Shown piece after piece: positions 51,272 through 60,656 of a stretch of 64,000 bases of DNA. The notes beneath the pieces were generated by a model. The model saw only the letters and a list, made by a program, of their open reading frames with translations. It did not search any database and was not told where the DNA came from. The stretch lies in contig NZ_VIQO01000039.1 in NCBI RefSeq assembly GCF_007483665.1, forward strand, positions 1-64,000, read 5' to 3'. The stretch is from Catellatospora sichuanensis. GTDB taxonomy: Bacteria > Actinomycetota > Actinomycetes > Mycobacteriales > Micromonosporaceae. Positions within the stretch are counted from its first letter, which is position 1, and every line of letters starts with the position of its first letter. The position numbers and the translations under genes were made by a program.

Positions 51272-51299
51272 CCGGCCAGGTGAACGGGGGCCTGGCCGG
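51272..51299 (+). terminator. Hairpin after DUF4832 paralog 1
   Basis: Perfect 9-bp stem CCGGCCAGG / CCTGGCCGG, 16 bases after the stop. Confidence 0.5.
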
Positions 51300-51325
51300 C
51301 CAACCCTCCCACCGAGGTAACCCAT

Positions 51326-52690
51326 ATGAGAAGAGCAGCCCGCCTCACCGTCGCCCTGCTGGCGGCCCTCACCCTCGCCGCGGGAACACCCGCCGCGGCC
51401 CGGCCCGCACCCACCGAACCGCAATGGAGCCCGCTGACCTACACCTCCGCGCCCGCGGACAACCCCCTCAAGGGCTTCATGCCGTACGCGGGCAGCTACC
51501 AGACCTTCCCGTACAGCATGGAATGGTTCTACCTGCCCGTGCGCGACGTGATGACCGGCCCGAAGCAGTTCCGCTGGGACGCCGTCGAACGCCAGCTCAA
51601 CGCCATCGCCGCCCGCGGCCACCAGGCCGTGTTCCGGTTCTACCTCGACTACCCCGGCAAGCCCACCGGCATCCCGCAGTACCTGCTCGACCAGGGCCTG
51701 GCCACCCACGCCTACGACGACTTCGGCAACAACGGCGTCAGCGTCGCCCCGGACTACAGCGACCCGCGCCTGGTCGCCGCCGTGCAGGACTTCATCACCG
51801 CGCTCGGCCGCAGGTACGACGGCGACCCGCGCATCGGCTTCCTCACCCTCGGGCTGATCGGCTTCTGGGGCGAGTGGCACACCTGGCCCTACGACGGCTG
51901 GACCAAGCCCGAGAACTGGATGCCCTCGACCGAGATCCTCACCGGCATCCTGAACACCTTCGACACCGCGTTCGACAAGACCAGGCTGCTGGCCCGCTAT
52001 CCGAGCCCGCAGAACAAGGACCTCGGCATCGGCTACCACGACGACTCGTTCGCCTTCGAGACCCTGCCGCCGACCTCATGGCACTTCGTGCAGCGACTCA
52101 TCGACGAGGGCGTCACCGACAAGTGGCAACGTGAGCCCATCGGCGGCGAGCTGCGCCCGGAGATCCAGTCCTGCCTGTTCGAGCAGCCCGTCACCTGCGG
52201 GCAGTACGAGGACTTCACACAGTCCGTCGACCTGACCCACATCAGCTGGATGATCAACCACGCGGCGTTCGCGAACGGGGGCTACACCGGCGACGAGTAC
52301 TTCCGCGCCCTGTCCGCGGCCAAGTCGCTGGGCTACGAGCTGACCGTCACCGAGGCCGCGCTGTCCCGCGACCGGGTCTCGGTGCGCGTGGCCAACCGCG
52401 GCACCGCGCCCTTCTACTACGACTGGCGGGCCGAGCTGGCCGCCGTCGACGGCCAGGGCCGCATCGTCAGGCGCTGGCAGACCGGCTGGACCGTGGACGG
52501 CATCCAGCCCGGCCAGGCCCCCGCCGAGCTGACCACCCGCATCGACACCCGCGGCCTGCGCCCCGGCAGCTACGACATCGTCATGCGCGTGGCCAACCCG
52601 CTGCCGAACGGCATCCCGTTGCGGTTCGCCAACACCAGCCAGGACACCCACACCGGCTGGCTGCACCTCGGTGCCGTCACCACCCGCTGA
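51326..52690 (+). CDS. Secreted DUF4832-type protein, core only (paralog 2)
   Basis: 454 residues: signal peptide (MRRAARLTVALLAAL to AAARP) and the two-part core without accessory domains. The barrel part has ADNPLKGFMPY, AVFRFYLDYPGK and LTLGLIGFWGEWHTWP (Glu183). The beta part has GGELRPEIQSCLF, ISWMINHAAF, TAPFYYDWRAELAAVDG and SYDIVMRVANPLPNG. It shows what the minimal unit of this family is. It lies between hairpins on both sides, so it is probably its own transcript or weakly linked to its neighbours. Function as for paralog 1: putative extracellular carbohydrate-active protein. Confidence 0.82.
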   Translation: MRRAARLTVALLAALTLAAGTPAAARPAPTEPQWSPLTYTSAPADNPLKGFMPYAGSYQTFPYSMEWFYLPVRDVMTGPKQFRWDAVERQLNAIAARGHQAVFRFYLDYPGKPTGIPQYLLDQGLATHAYDDFGNNGVSVAPDYSDPRLVAAVQDFITALGRRYDGDPRIGFLTLGLIGFWGEWHTWPYDGWTKPENWMPSTEILTGILNTFDTAFDKTRLLARYPSPQNKDLGIGYHDDSFAFETLPPTSWHFVQRLIDEGVTDKWQREPIGGELRPEIQSCLFEQPVTCGQYEDFTQSVDLTHISWMINHAAFANGGYTGDEYFRALSAAKSLGYELTVTEAALSRDRVSVRVANRGTAPFYYDWRAELAAVDGQGRIVRRWQTGWTVDGIQPGQAPAELTTRIDTRGLRPGSYDIVMRVANPLPNGIPLRFANTSQDTHTGWLHLGAVTTR

Positions 52691-52722
52691 CGGCACCGAC
52701 GCACCAAGCACCACCGCACCTC

Positions 52723-52751
52723 GGCGCCGCCGGCAGCCGGCCGGCGGCGCC
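52723..52751 (+). terminator. Hairpin after DUF4832 paralog 2
   Basis: Perfect 11-bp stem GGCGCCGCCGG / CCGGCGGCGCC with a 7-base loop. Confidence 0.5.
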
Positions 52752-52805
52752 CGCACCGAACCCTTTCCTGTTCCTGAACTTCGTCCCCGAAGGGAACAAC
52801 GGTTC

Positions 52806-55478
52806 ATGCCATCCGTACGCAAGCTGCTCGCCACCACGGCGGCGGCGTTGACGCTCGCGCTGGTCGCCACCAGCGCGGCCGCCGCACCCGCGGGCCCGCC
52901 CGCCCGGCCGCCCGCCGGTCCAGGCCCCGACACGAGCCTGGCCACCCACACCTACACGTACGCCGACGCCGCGCTCGGCCAGCCGCTGAAGGGGTTCGCC
53001 CCCTACCTCTTCCCCGGTGACAACCTGTCCACCAAGTACCCCGGCGGCCTGGTCTGGAGCTACTTCGCCCTGAACGAGGTGATGAAGGACCCGGCCAACT
53101 GCGCGAACATCGACTGGAGCGTGTTCGAGAAGGCGCTCGACGAGGCCGCCGTCTGGAGCCGCCAGACCGCCTTCCGCTTCTACCTGGAATACCCCGGCGG
53201 CAGCGGCACCCACCCCGGCAACGGCATCCCGCCGTGCCTGAACGGCAAGATGGCGCTGCGCAACAACGGGTTCTGGGGCACCGTCAGCCCCGACTACGAC
53301 GACCCGGACGTCATCAACGCGCTGACCACCTTCATCAACGCGTTCGCCGCACGCTACGACAAGGCCGGTCCGGGCGGCACCGCCGACCCGCGCATCGGGT
53401 TCATGTCGCTGGGCCTGGTCGGCCTGTGGGGCGAGTGGCACACCTGGCCGTACGACCGGGATCTGGCCGACGGCTACCCGAACCTGATGCCGACCGACGC
53501 CACCATCCGCACCCTCATCGGGGCGTACGACACGGCGTTCGACAACATCCAGCTGGAGGTCCGCTACCCGCTTGCCGGCACCGAGACGGCGAACATCGGC
53601 TTCCATGACGACTCCTGGCCCTACAAGGAGTTCCGCAGCGGCGGGCAGCTCAAGAGCATGACCCTGCCGATGTCGATGAACGGGTGGGAGGACGCGTTCC
53701 TGCAGCTGCAGCTCAACACCGGCACCGAGAACCGGTGGGTCACCCACTCCATCGGCGGCGAGGCCCGTCCCGAGATTCAGGGCACGCTCTACGCCAACTG
53801 GCCGGGCGGCTCCGGGCAGGTCGACGACGTGCTCGCGGCGACCGAGCTCACCCACATCAGCTGGATGATCAACCAGACCGGCGCGGGCGGGTACAGCACC
53901 AGTGATCCGAAGGTCTCCGCCGGCGTCCGCAAGATGGGCTACAACCTGCACATCCCGCAGGCCAACTTCAACGCGACCGCCGCTGGCAACTTCAAGGTCG
54001 GCGTCACCGTGCAGAACGACGGCGTGGCGCCGTTCTACTACCCGTGGACGGTGCAGCTCGGCCTGCGCAACAGCGCGGGCAGCGTCGTGAAGACCTGGGA
54101 CACCAGTTGGGACCTGCGCACCGTGCAGCCCTTGAAGATCCGGGCCTTCCCCGACTGGAACGTGGGGGCCGACCCGAAGTACCTCGACTTCGGCCGCCCG
54201 GTCAACTTCTCCGCGACCGTCAGCACCGCGGGCGTGCCCGCGGGCGCCTACAGCCTGGTCCTGAAGGTACGCAACCCGCTGGAGGCGGTCACCGCGGACG
54301 TGCTGCGCGCCCGCCCGGCAGCCAGCAGGCTGACCGACTGGGTCATCGACCAGTGGCGTCCGCGGCTGCCGCTGTCGTTCGCCAACAGCAACCAGGGCGC
54401 CGACGGCTGGGTCAACCTCGGCAGCGTGTCGACCACCGGCACCTGCACGGGTGACTGCACGGCTCCGTCGGCGCCGTCGGGCCTGACCGTCTCCGGGGTG
54501 ACGAACACGAGCGTGTCGCTGTCGTGGTCGGCGGCCACGGACAACGTGGGAGTCACGGGCTACCGGGTGTTCCGGGACGGGGTGCTGGTGGGTTCGCCGT
54601 CGGGCACGTCGTTCACCGACTCGGGCCGTTCGCCGGGGCAGACGTACCAGTACACGGTCCGGGCGGTCGACGCCGCCGGAAACGTGTCCAATTCGTCCGC
54701 ATCGGTGTCCGCGACCACCACGGGGTGCGCGGGTGACTGCACTGCCCCTAGTTCGCCTATATTGTCCTCGCCTGCGAAGACCGACACGAGCGTGTCGCTG
54801 TCGTGGACCGCGTCGACCGACAACGTGGGCGTGACCGGTTACGAGGTGTTCCGCGGGTCGACGCTGATCGGCAGCCCGACGAGCACGTCCTTCACCGACA
54901 CGGGCCTCACGGCGTCGACGGCCTACAGCTACACCGTCAAGGCCCGAGACGCGGCGGGCAACCGGTCGGCCGCCAGCAACACCGTCCCGGTCACCACCAG
55001 CGCGGCACCCCAGCCACCGACCGGATTGGTGCTGGACAACTACGACGGCACCCCGGCGTATCCGTCCTCGACGCAGAACGACCTGGGCAAGTGGACGGGC
55101 GGCAACTGCTTCCTCGATGGCGGCGGCTCGGGCGTGGTCACGGGCGGGGCGCTGAGCCTGCGCTACAACGCCTGCGGCTGGTTCGGCTCCGACGTGGGTG
55201 TGGACCTGAGCGCCTACACCTACCTCGTCGTGCGCATCAAGGGCGCGGCCGGTGGCGAGCAGGGCCACTTCAACCTGGGGTTGGGCGGGTCGACGAAGGT
55301 CTTCGGCGACTTCACCCTCGACGGGGGTGCGCATCCGGTGATCACGACGGCGTACCAGGACATCAAGATCCCGATGGCCGCCAACGGCATCAACCGCAAC
55401 TCGCCGTCCCAGTTGGCCATGGGCTTCTGGTACGGCGGCAACTCCACCATCACCATCGACCACATCACGTTCCAGTAG
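52806..55478 (+). CDS. Secreted DUF4832-type protein with two FN3 and a C-terminal CBM-like domain (paralog 3)
   Basis: 890 residues from ATG 52806 (signal peptide MPSVRKLLATT to SAAAA; SD AAGGGA somewhat distant). The barrel part (QPLKGFAPYLF, AFRFYLEYPGG, MSLGLVGLWGEWHTWP, Glu210) is closest to paralog 1, as is the beta part (GGEARPEIQGTLY, ISWMINQTGAGGY, WDLRTVQPLKIRAFPDWN). Two FN3 domains follow, each introduced by a CxGDCTAPS linker. The last 150 residues are a beta-sandwich (LVLDNYDGTPAYPSS, NCFLDGGGSGVV, WFGSDVGVDLSAYTYLVVRI, ITIDHITFQ) like CBM11/CIA30-type carbohydrate-binding folds. The FN3-CBM cassette is almost copied in paralog 4. Confidence 0.82.
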   Translation: MPSVRKLLATTAAALTLALVATSAAAAPAGPPARPPAGPGPDTSLATHTYTYADAALGQPLKGFAPYLFPGDNLSTKYPGGLVWSYFALNEVMKDPANCANIDWSVFEKALDEAAVWSRQTAFRFYLEYPGGSGTHPGNGIPPCLNGKMALRNNGFWGTVSPDYDDPDVINALTTFINAFAARYDKAGPGGTADPRIGFMSLGLVGLWGEWHTWPYDRDLADGYPNLMPTDATIRTLIGAYDTAFDNIQLEVRYPLAGTETANIGFHDDSWPYKEFRSGGQLKSMTLPMSMNGWEDAFLQLQLNTGTENRWVTHSIGGEARPEIQGTLYANWPGGSGQVDDVLAATELTHISWMINQTGAGGYSTSDPKVSAGVRKMGYNLHIPQANFNATAAGNFKVGVTVQNDGVAPFYYPWTVQLGLRNSAGSVVKTWDTSWDLRTVQPLKIRAFPDWNVGADPKYLDFGRPVNFSATVSTAGVPAGAYSLVLKVRNPLEAVTADVLRARPAASRLTDWVIDQWRPRLPLSFANSNQGADGWVNLGSVSTTGTCTGDCTAPSAPSGLTVSGVTNTSVSLSWSAATDNVGVTGYRVFRDGVLVGSPSGTSFTDSGRSPGQTYQYTVRAVDAAGNVSNSSASVSATTTGCAGDCTAPSSPILSSPAKTDTSVSLSWTASTDNVGVTGYEVFRGSTLIGSPTSTSFTDTGLTASTAYSYTVKARDAAGNRSAASNTVPVTTSAAPQPPTGLVLDNYDGTPAYPSSTQNDLGKWTGGNCFLDGGGSGVVTGGALSLRYNACGWFGSDVGVDLSAYTYLVVRIKGAAGGEQGHFNLGLGGSTKVFGDFTLDGGAHPVITTAYQDIKIPMAANGINRNSPSQLAMGFWYGGNSTITIDHITFQ

Positions 55479-55484
55479 CAGCCC

Positions 55485-55521
55485 GGCCGCCTGGCAGGGC
55501 TCCCGACCCGGCCAGGCGGCC
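55485..55521 (+). terminator. Hairpin after DUF4832 paralog 3
   Basis: Perfect 10-bp stem GGCCGCCTGG / CCAGGCGGCC beginning 7 bases after the stop. Confidence 0.5.
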
Positions 55522-55549
55522 TACCCTCCCGATGCACAGGAAGGCCACC

Positions 55550-58063
55550 ATGCCCACCCGCGTACTGCGGATGTTCACCGCGACAACGCTACTGGCCGCG
55601 CTGGCGGTCGTGTCGCTCGGCACGCCCGCCCAGGCCGCCACCGTCACCTACCAGGCCGATCCGGCCACCGCGTTCGCCAACCCGGAACGCGGCTACCACA
55701 ACCGCTACGAGATCATCAACGACCCGGCGGTCAACGACTACGTCAACGCCGCCACCATCCCCGGTTTCAACCCCGACCTGCTCGACCGCACCTTCGCCCG
55801 CGCCAAGGCCGGCGGCAACACCCTGGTGCACAGCTACCTGCACCTCGACAAGTACAAGACCCAGGCCCTGCCCCAGGCGCTGCTGGACAACCTCGCCTCC
55901 GGCCTGGCCGCGGTCCGCACCGCCGGCATGAAGATCGTCCTGCGGCCCGCCTACACCTGGGACGGCTACGCCACCGTCGCCGAAGCGCAGATCCTCGCCC
56001 ACATCGCCCAGATCAACGCCGTGATCACCGCGAACGCCGACGTCGTCCTGCACCTGGAGACCGGCTACCTCGGCGCCTGGGGCGAGTGGCACACCGGCGG
56101 CCTGACCAACCCGTCGTCGGTCGAGGAGGCACCCGCCCGGTACCGCATCGTCAAGAAGATCGCCGACACCACCCCGGCGAGCATTCCGCTGGCGATGCGC
56201 TATCCGATCTACATCAAGGAGATGGTCGACCCCACCTCCTGCGTCGTGCCCGAAGGCTGCACGCTGACCCAGGCGCAGAAGGACCGGATCAGCTTCCACA
56301 ACGACTGCTTCCTGGCCGACCTCAACGACATGGGCACCTACGACAACCCATCGTGGATGGGCTGGTTCTACATCGAACAGAAGAAGCAGTGGATGTACGA
56401 CCTGGCCACCTCGACCGGGTTCAACAAGATGGTCGGCGGCGAGACCTGCGGCGCCGACGGCTACAACGACGCCGCCTGCGTCAACGCGCAGACCGAGATG
56501 AACAAGCTCAACTTCACCGAGATCAACGAGGACTACGCCGCCGTCAACACCGACAAGTGGAAGGCGGCCCACCTCGCCGCCAGCGGCAACGACCCGGCCG
56601 AGCCCTGCTTCGTGCGCATCAAGCGCAAGCTCGGGTACCGGCTGAGGCTGCTCGACGCCACCTTCCCCACCACCGTCGCACCCGGCGGCAGTCTCAGCCT
56701 CACCGCCCACCTCAGCAACGACGGGTGGTCCGGGCTCATCAAGAACCGCACCGCCTACCTCGTGCTCGACAACGGCGCCAACCGCTACAACCTGCCGCTG
56801 AGCAGCGTCGACCCGCGCACCTGGCTGGCCGGCAACAGCACCGTCACCGCGAACGTCACGCTGCCCGGCGGCGCGGTCGCGGGCAACTACACGCTGGCGC
56901 TGTGGCTGCCGGACCCCAGCGCGGGGCTGCAGGCCCGTCCCGAGTACGCGATCCGGCTGGCCAACACCGGTACGTGGGACGCGGCCAAGGGGTACAACGT
57001 GCTGGCCTCGTCGGTCGCCGTCGGTTCCTGCACGGGTGACTGCACGGCACCGTCCGTGCCGACCGGACTGACCGTGTCCGGGGTGACGAACACCAGCGTG
57101 TCGCTGTCGTGGGCGGCGTCCACGGACAACGTCGGGGTGACCGGGTACCAGGTGTTCCGCGGGTCGACGCAGGTCGGCAACCCGACAGGCACGTCGTTCA
57201 CCGACTCGGGCCGCTCGCCGGGGCAGACCTACCAGTACACGGTCCGGGCCGTGGACGCCGCGGGCAACGTGTCCGGGTCGTCGGCCACGGTGTCGGCGAC
57301 CACGACCGGCTGCTCAGGCGACTGCACCGCGCCGAGTGCGCCGACGCTGTCGTCTCCGGGCAAGACCGACACGACGGTGTCGCTGTCGTGGACGGCCTCG
57401 ACCGACAACGTGGCCGTGACCGGCTACGAGGTGTTCCGCGGATCGACGCTGATCGGCAGCCCGACGGGGACCTCGTTCACCGACACCGGCCGGACCGCGT
57501 CGACCGCTTACAGCTACACGGTCAAGGCCCGCGACGCGGCGGGCAACCGCTCGGCGGCCAGCAACACGGTGACGGTCACCACGGATGCCGCTCCGCAGCC
57601 GCCGACCGGGCTGGTGCTGGACAACTACGACGGCACTCCGGCGTATCCGGCCTCGTCGCAGAACGACCTGGGTAAATGGACGGGCGGGAACTGCTTCCTC
57701 GACGGCGGCGGCTCCGGAGTGGTGACCGGCGGGGCGCTGAGCCTGCGCTACAACAACTGCGGCTGGTTCGGCTCGGACGTCGGCGTGGACCTGAGCGCCT
57801 ACACCTACCTGGTCGTACGGATCAAGGGCGCGACCGGAGGGGAGCAGGGGCACTTCAGCCTCGGTCTGGGCGGCTCCACGAAGGTGTTCGCCGACTTCAC
57901 CCTCGACGGCGGAGCGCATCCGGTGATCACCACCGGCTACCAGGACATCCGCATCCCGATGGCCGCCAACGGCATCAACCGCAACTCGCCGTCCCAGCTG
58001 GCCATGGGCTTCTGGTACGGCGGCAACTCCGCCATCACCATCGACCACATCACCTTCCAGTAA
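55550..58063 (+). CDS. Secreted DUF4874/DUF4832 protein with two FN3 and a C-terminal CBM-like domain (paralog 4)
   Basis: 837 residues from ATG 55550 (AGGAAGG just upstream; signal peptide MPTRVLRMFTATTLL to PAQAA). It has the canonical DUF4874 start (FANPERGYHNRYE), then LVHSYLHLDKYK, IVLRPAYTWDGY, HLETGYLGAWGEWHTG (Glu179) and a DUF4832 beta domain (SFHNDCFLADLNDMGTYDN, VGGETCGADGYN, IKRKLGYRLRLLDATFP). It is thus more divergent in the core than paralogs 1-3. The two FN3 domains and CBM-like tail (residues about 495-837) are nearly the same as in paralog 3, base for base without net gaps. Putative extracellular carbohydrate-active enzyme. Confidence 0.85.
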   Translation: MPTRVLRMFTATTLLAALAVVSLGTPAQAATVTYQADPATAFANPERGYHNRYEIINDPAVNDYVNAATIPGFNPDLLDRTFARAKAGGNTLVHSYLHLDKYKTQALPQALLDNLASGLAAVRTAGMKIVLRPAYTWDGYATVAEAQILAHIAQINAVITANADVVLHLETGYLGAWGEWHTGGLTNPSSVEEAPARYRIVKKIADTTPASIPLAMRYPIYIKEMVDPTSCVVPEGCTLTQAQKDRISFHNDCFLADLNDMGTYDNPSWMGWFYIEQKKQWMYDLATSTGFNKMVGGETCGADGYNDAACVNAQTEMNKLNFTEINEDYAAVNTDKWKAAHLAASGNDPAEPCFVRIKRKLGYRLRLLDATFPTTVAPGGSLSLTAHLSNDGWSGLIKNRTAYLVLDNGANRYNLPLSSVDPRTWLAGNSTVTANVTLPGGAVAGNYTLALWLPDPSAGLQARPEYAIRLANTGTWDAAKGYNVLASSVAVGSCTGDCTAPSVPTGLTVSGVTNTSVSLSWAASTDNVGVTGYQVFRGSTQVGNPTGTSFTDSGRSPGQTYQYTVRAVDAAGNVSGSSATVSATTTGCSGDCTAPSAPTLSSPGKTDTTVSLSWTASTDNVAVTGYEVFRGSTLIGSPTGTSFTDTGRTASTAYSYTVKARDAAGNRSAASNTVTVTTDAAPQPPTGLVLDNYDGTPAYPASSQNDLGKWTGGNCFLDGGGSGVVTGGALSLRYNNCGWFGSDVGVDLSAYTYLVVRIKGATGGEQGHFSLGLGGSTKVFADFTLDGGAHPVITTGYQDIRIPMAANGINRNSPSQLAMGFWYGGNSAITIDHITFQ
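57031..58063 (+). repeat. 1,033-bp FN3-FN3-CBM cassette duplicated between paralogs 3 and 4
   Basis: 54446-55478 and 57031-58063 align over 1,033 bases with no net insertion, from the CACGGGTGACTGCACGG linker to the stop codon. The N-terminal cores of the same two genes are far more different, so the cassette moved or was converted as a unit. Confidence 0.8.
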
Positions 58064-58072
58064 CCGACCACC

Positions 58073-58115
58073 GGCCGGCCAGGCGCCCAGCGACAGACCG
58101 GGCTCCTGGCCGGCC
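58073..58115 (+). terminator. Hairpin after DUF4832 paralog 4
   Basis: Perfect 11-bp stem GGCCGGCCAGG / CCTGGCCGGCC, 9 bases after the stop. Confidence 0.55.
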
Positions 58116-58207
58116 GACATGGAACCCTCCGAAAGCCGGGTGACGCGACCGCCCACACCGGACCGGCATCGCCGGCCCCAAGCGAGTCACCCCGTCGGGG
58201 CCGTCCC

Positions 58208-59034
58208 GTGCGCCCGGTCACCGCCGACAGGAACGCACGCGTCCCGGCCGCACGCCCGTGGCGTCCGGCCGCCGCGACCGCCGTCGCCGCCGCCGTCCTG
58301 TTCGCGGGCAACGCCGCACGGCGCACCGCGTCGGGCCACCGCAGCGCTACGGCGACACGTTCGGCCACCAGCCCGGCGTCGAGTTCGTGCAAGGTGCGGC
58401 CCGCTACGGCCTGGTCGCGATCGCGGTGGCGGTCACCGCGGTGCTGACCTGGTACGCCTACCAGCACGGCCGTGCCGATCCCGCCCGCTGGACGGTCCTC
58501 TGCCTCGCACTGGCCGCACCGGTGCACACCGCCACGACCAACAGCCTCTACCTGACAGCCGCGCCGTCCGGCTTGCTCGCTGTCGGATGTCTGGCGGCCG
58601 TGCTCGGTGCGTACGCCGTCATCCGCGCCGACCGGCGGCTGCCCTGGGACGCGCTCGGCGCGGGCGTGGTGGCCGCGGGCGTCGCCGTCCACGCCGTGGC
58701 CATTCGGCACGAGGGTCCCTGGGCGCTTGCCGGCTCGCTGCTGCTCGTGGTGGGAATGTGCTTCGCGCTGAGTGCCGGCCTGACCCGCGTGCTGCGTACG
58801 GAGCGCGGTGCGCCGGTCGAGGTCGCCGGTTCGGCGCTGCTCGGCCTGGCCGCGATGCTGCTGGCCGGTCAGGCCCTCGGGCCGCTGGCGGTCGAGTCCG
58901 CCGTGGGCGCCGGGCTCGACGACGGCCTGCGCACCGTTCCGTTGCTGGCGTGCGCCGCGGCGGTGGCCCTGGTGGCCATGTCCGGCGCCATCGCGGGTCT
59001 CCGCAGAAGGGACTTGCGCGATAACTCTATCTAG
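58208..59034 (+). pseudogene. Multi-helix membrane protein gene with a frameshift near 58310-58345
   Basis: From GTG 58208 one frame reads RPWRPAAATAVAAAVLFAGN, a good first membrane helix, then degenerates. From about 58345 a second frame reads RYGDTFGHQPGVEFVQGAARYG and continues through six or so helices (LVAIAVAVTAVLTWYAY, LLLVVGMCFALSAGL, LLGLAAMLLAGQALG) to the TAG at 59032-59034. A single-base indel between the frames restores one roughly 275-residue membrane protein. Either the gene is broken or the sequence has an error. The family is not recognised. It directly precedes the PadR gene, whose operator overlaps its stop. Confidence 0.6.
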
Positions 59035-59041
59035 GTAGATA
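59028..59041. promoter_or_regulatory. Inverted repeat TATCTA-GG-TAGATA, probable PadR operator
   Basis: Perfect 6-bp arms with a 2-base spacer, ending 8 bases before the PadR ATG and just before its SD (GGAGG 59044-59048). Its position suggests autorepression. AT-rich palindromes of this type are typical PadR sites. Confidence 0.55.
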
Positions 59042-59049
59042 TTGGAGGC

Positions 59050-59379
59050 ATGGTACGCGCCCGACAGCCCTCCCCGCAGACCGCGGCCGTGCTCACCGCC
59101 CTCGCCGAGACCGGCGACGGCTGGAGTCACGGCTACGACCTGTGCCGCGCCCTCGGCCTGAAGGCGGGCACCGTCTACCCGATCCTCATCCGCCTCGCCG
59201 AGCGCGGGCACGTGGAGACCTCCTGGGAGACCGACCCGCCACGCGGGCGGCCGCCCCGCCACCTGTACCGGCTCAGCACCGCCGGCGCAGAACTCGCCCG
59301 CACCGTCGCCCACGCGGCACGCGCCGGCGAAGCCCCGCCCGCCCCGGGTGCGGCCCGGCTCGCCCCCCGGGCCGCCTGA
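59050..59379 (+). CDS. PadR-family transcriptional regulator
   Basis: 109 residues. Winged helix with the PadR pattern: SPQTAAVLTALAETGDGWSHGYDL, LGLKAGTVYPILIRLAERG, SWETDPPRGRPPRHLYRLSTAG. The short C terminus ends in an Ala/Pro-rich tail, as in the class 2 PadR proteins that pair with membrane proteins. SD GGAGG directly before ATG. It likely represses its own transcript and the following membrane-protein gene 48 bases downstream. Confidence 0.9.
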   Translation: MVRARQPSPQTAAVLTALAETGDGWSHGYDLCRALGLKAGTVYPILIRLAERGHVETSWETDPPRGRPPRHLYRLSTAGAELARTVAHAARAGEAPPAPGAARLAPRAA

Positions 59380-59427
59380 CCTTCGACCGCACCATCCCCG
59401 ATCCGCCCTGCTGCTCGGAGGCCATCG

Positions 59428-60656
59428 ATGCCCGACTTCCTCTTCTTCCTGGTGCTGATCGCACCGCCCGTGCTCGCGGTCGTGGTGGTGGCGGTCCGGC
59501 TGCGGGACGCCGTACGCCAGGGCGGCGCGGGCACCCTGGGTGCCCGCGCCCGTGCTGCGTGGCGCGCCGGCGTCAGACGTCCCGTGTGGCGGGGACTGCT
59601 CGCCGTCGCCGCCTGCGTTGGTCTGCTCACCTTCGCCCTGGAACGCGCGTATCTGGCCACGGTCGCGAACGGCCCCCGCTGGGGCGTCGACGTGGTGCTG
59701 GTGACCCTGATGCTCGGACTGCTCGCCGCACTCGGCTACGGCGGCCTCGCCAGCCTGGCCGCGGCCGCCGTGGCCCGCGTCCGCGGATTCGGAGCGGGCG
59801 CCGTCGCCGGGCTGCTGGCCATGGTCGCCGTCGCCGCCGGTGCCGCGGCCGCGCACCTGCCCCTGCGCGCCGCGTACCGGGCAGACCCCGGCAGTTTCCC
59901 CGCCGTCGCGAACCCCGGCGAGGGCGCCCTGCTGCTGCCGTTCGAGATCTTCCTCGTCGTGCTGATCTGGGCCATGCCGTGGTCCGTCCTCGGTGCGGCG
60001 CTCGGCGCCAGGACCGCGTCGGCAGGGCGGGAACCGGCGCGCGACGTTTGGCAGGTCCTGCTCGACCTGACCACCGCCGACCTGCCCGAAAGCCGGTCTG
60101 CGTGGGGCGCGGCGCTGCGGGCCGAACTCGCGGCGATCGACCCGCCGGCCGAGCGCCGCAGGTTCGCCCTCGGCGGCGTGTGGGCTGCGCTGCGGTCCGG
60201 GCGGCCGCGCGGCATGTGGATCCCGGCCGCCGGGGTGGCGATCGTCGTGGCAGGTGGCAACTTCGCCGCCTCGCGCTGGTCACTGGCGCACGACCAGGGC
60301 GGCGTACTCAGCTTCTGGGTCTCCTTCCCGAGCTTCCTGCTGCTCGCCGTCGCGCTCGCCGCGGCCTGGCGCAGCCGGTCCTTCGGTGCGGGTCTGCGCA
60401 CCGGAGCCCTGTCCGGGCTCGCCGCCCTGGTGGCGGTGCTCGCCGTCAGCATTCCCGAAGCCGTCGTCTGGGCAACCGGCGGGCCGGATACCTGAGCACC
60501 GGCGATGCCGTGCCACCGGACTGGCAGTCGGCGGTCCTCGACGTGCTCCGCGTGGACTTCCTGCTCATGATGGTGGTCTTCTGGCTGGCGGGTATGGCGG
60601 GCGGCGCGGCCCTCGGCGCCGCGTTCCGGCGGCGGCCCACCGGCGCTCCCGACTGA
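59428..60656 (+). pseudogene. PadR-associated membrane protein gene with a frameshift near 60480
   Basis: The first frame gives 355 residues with several helices (MPDFLFFLVLIAPPVLAVVV, VWRGLLAVAACVGLLTFAL, AVAGLLAMVAVAAGAAAAH, WVSFPSFLLLAVALAAAW) and a cytosolic segment (DLTTADLPESRSAWGAALRA). It ends abruptly at VVWATGGPDT. One base shift continues as AGYLSTGDAVPPDWQSAVL, then DVLRVDFLLMMVVFWLAGMA, a convincing last helix, to the stop at 60654-60656. The intact protein would have about 409 residues. Together with the gene at 58208 this is the second single-base frame break around PadR. Confidence 0.6.
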
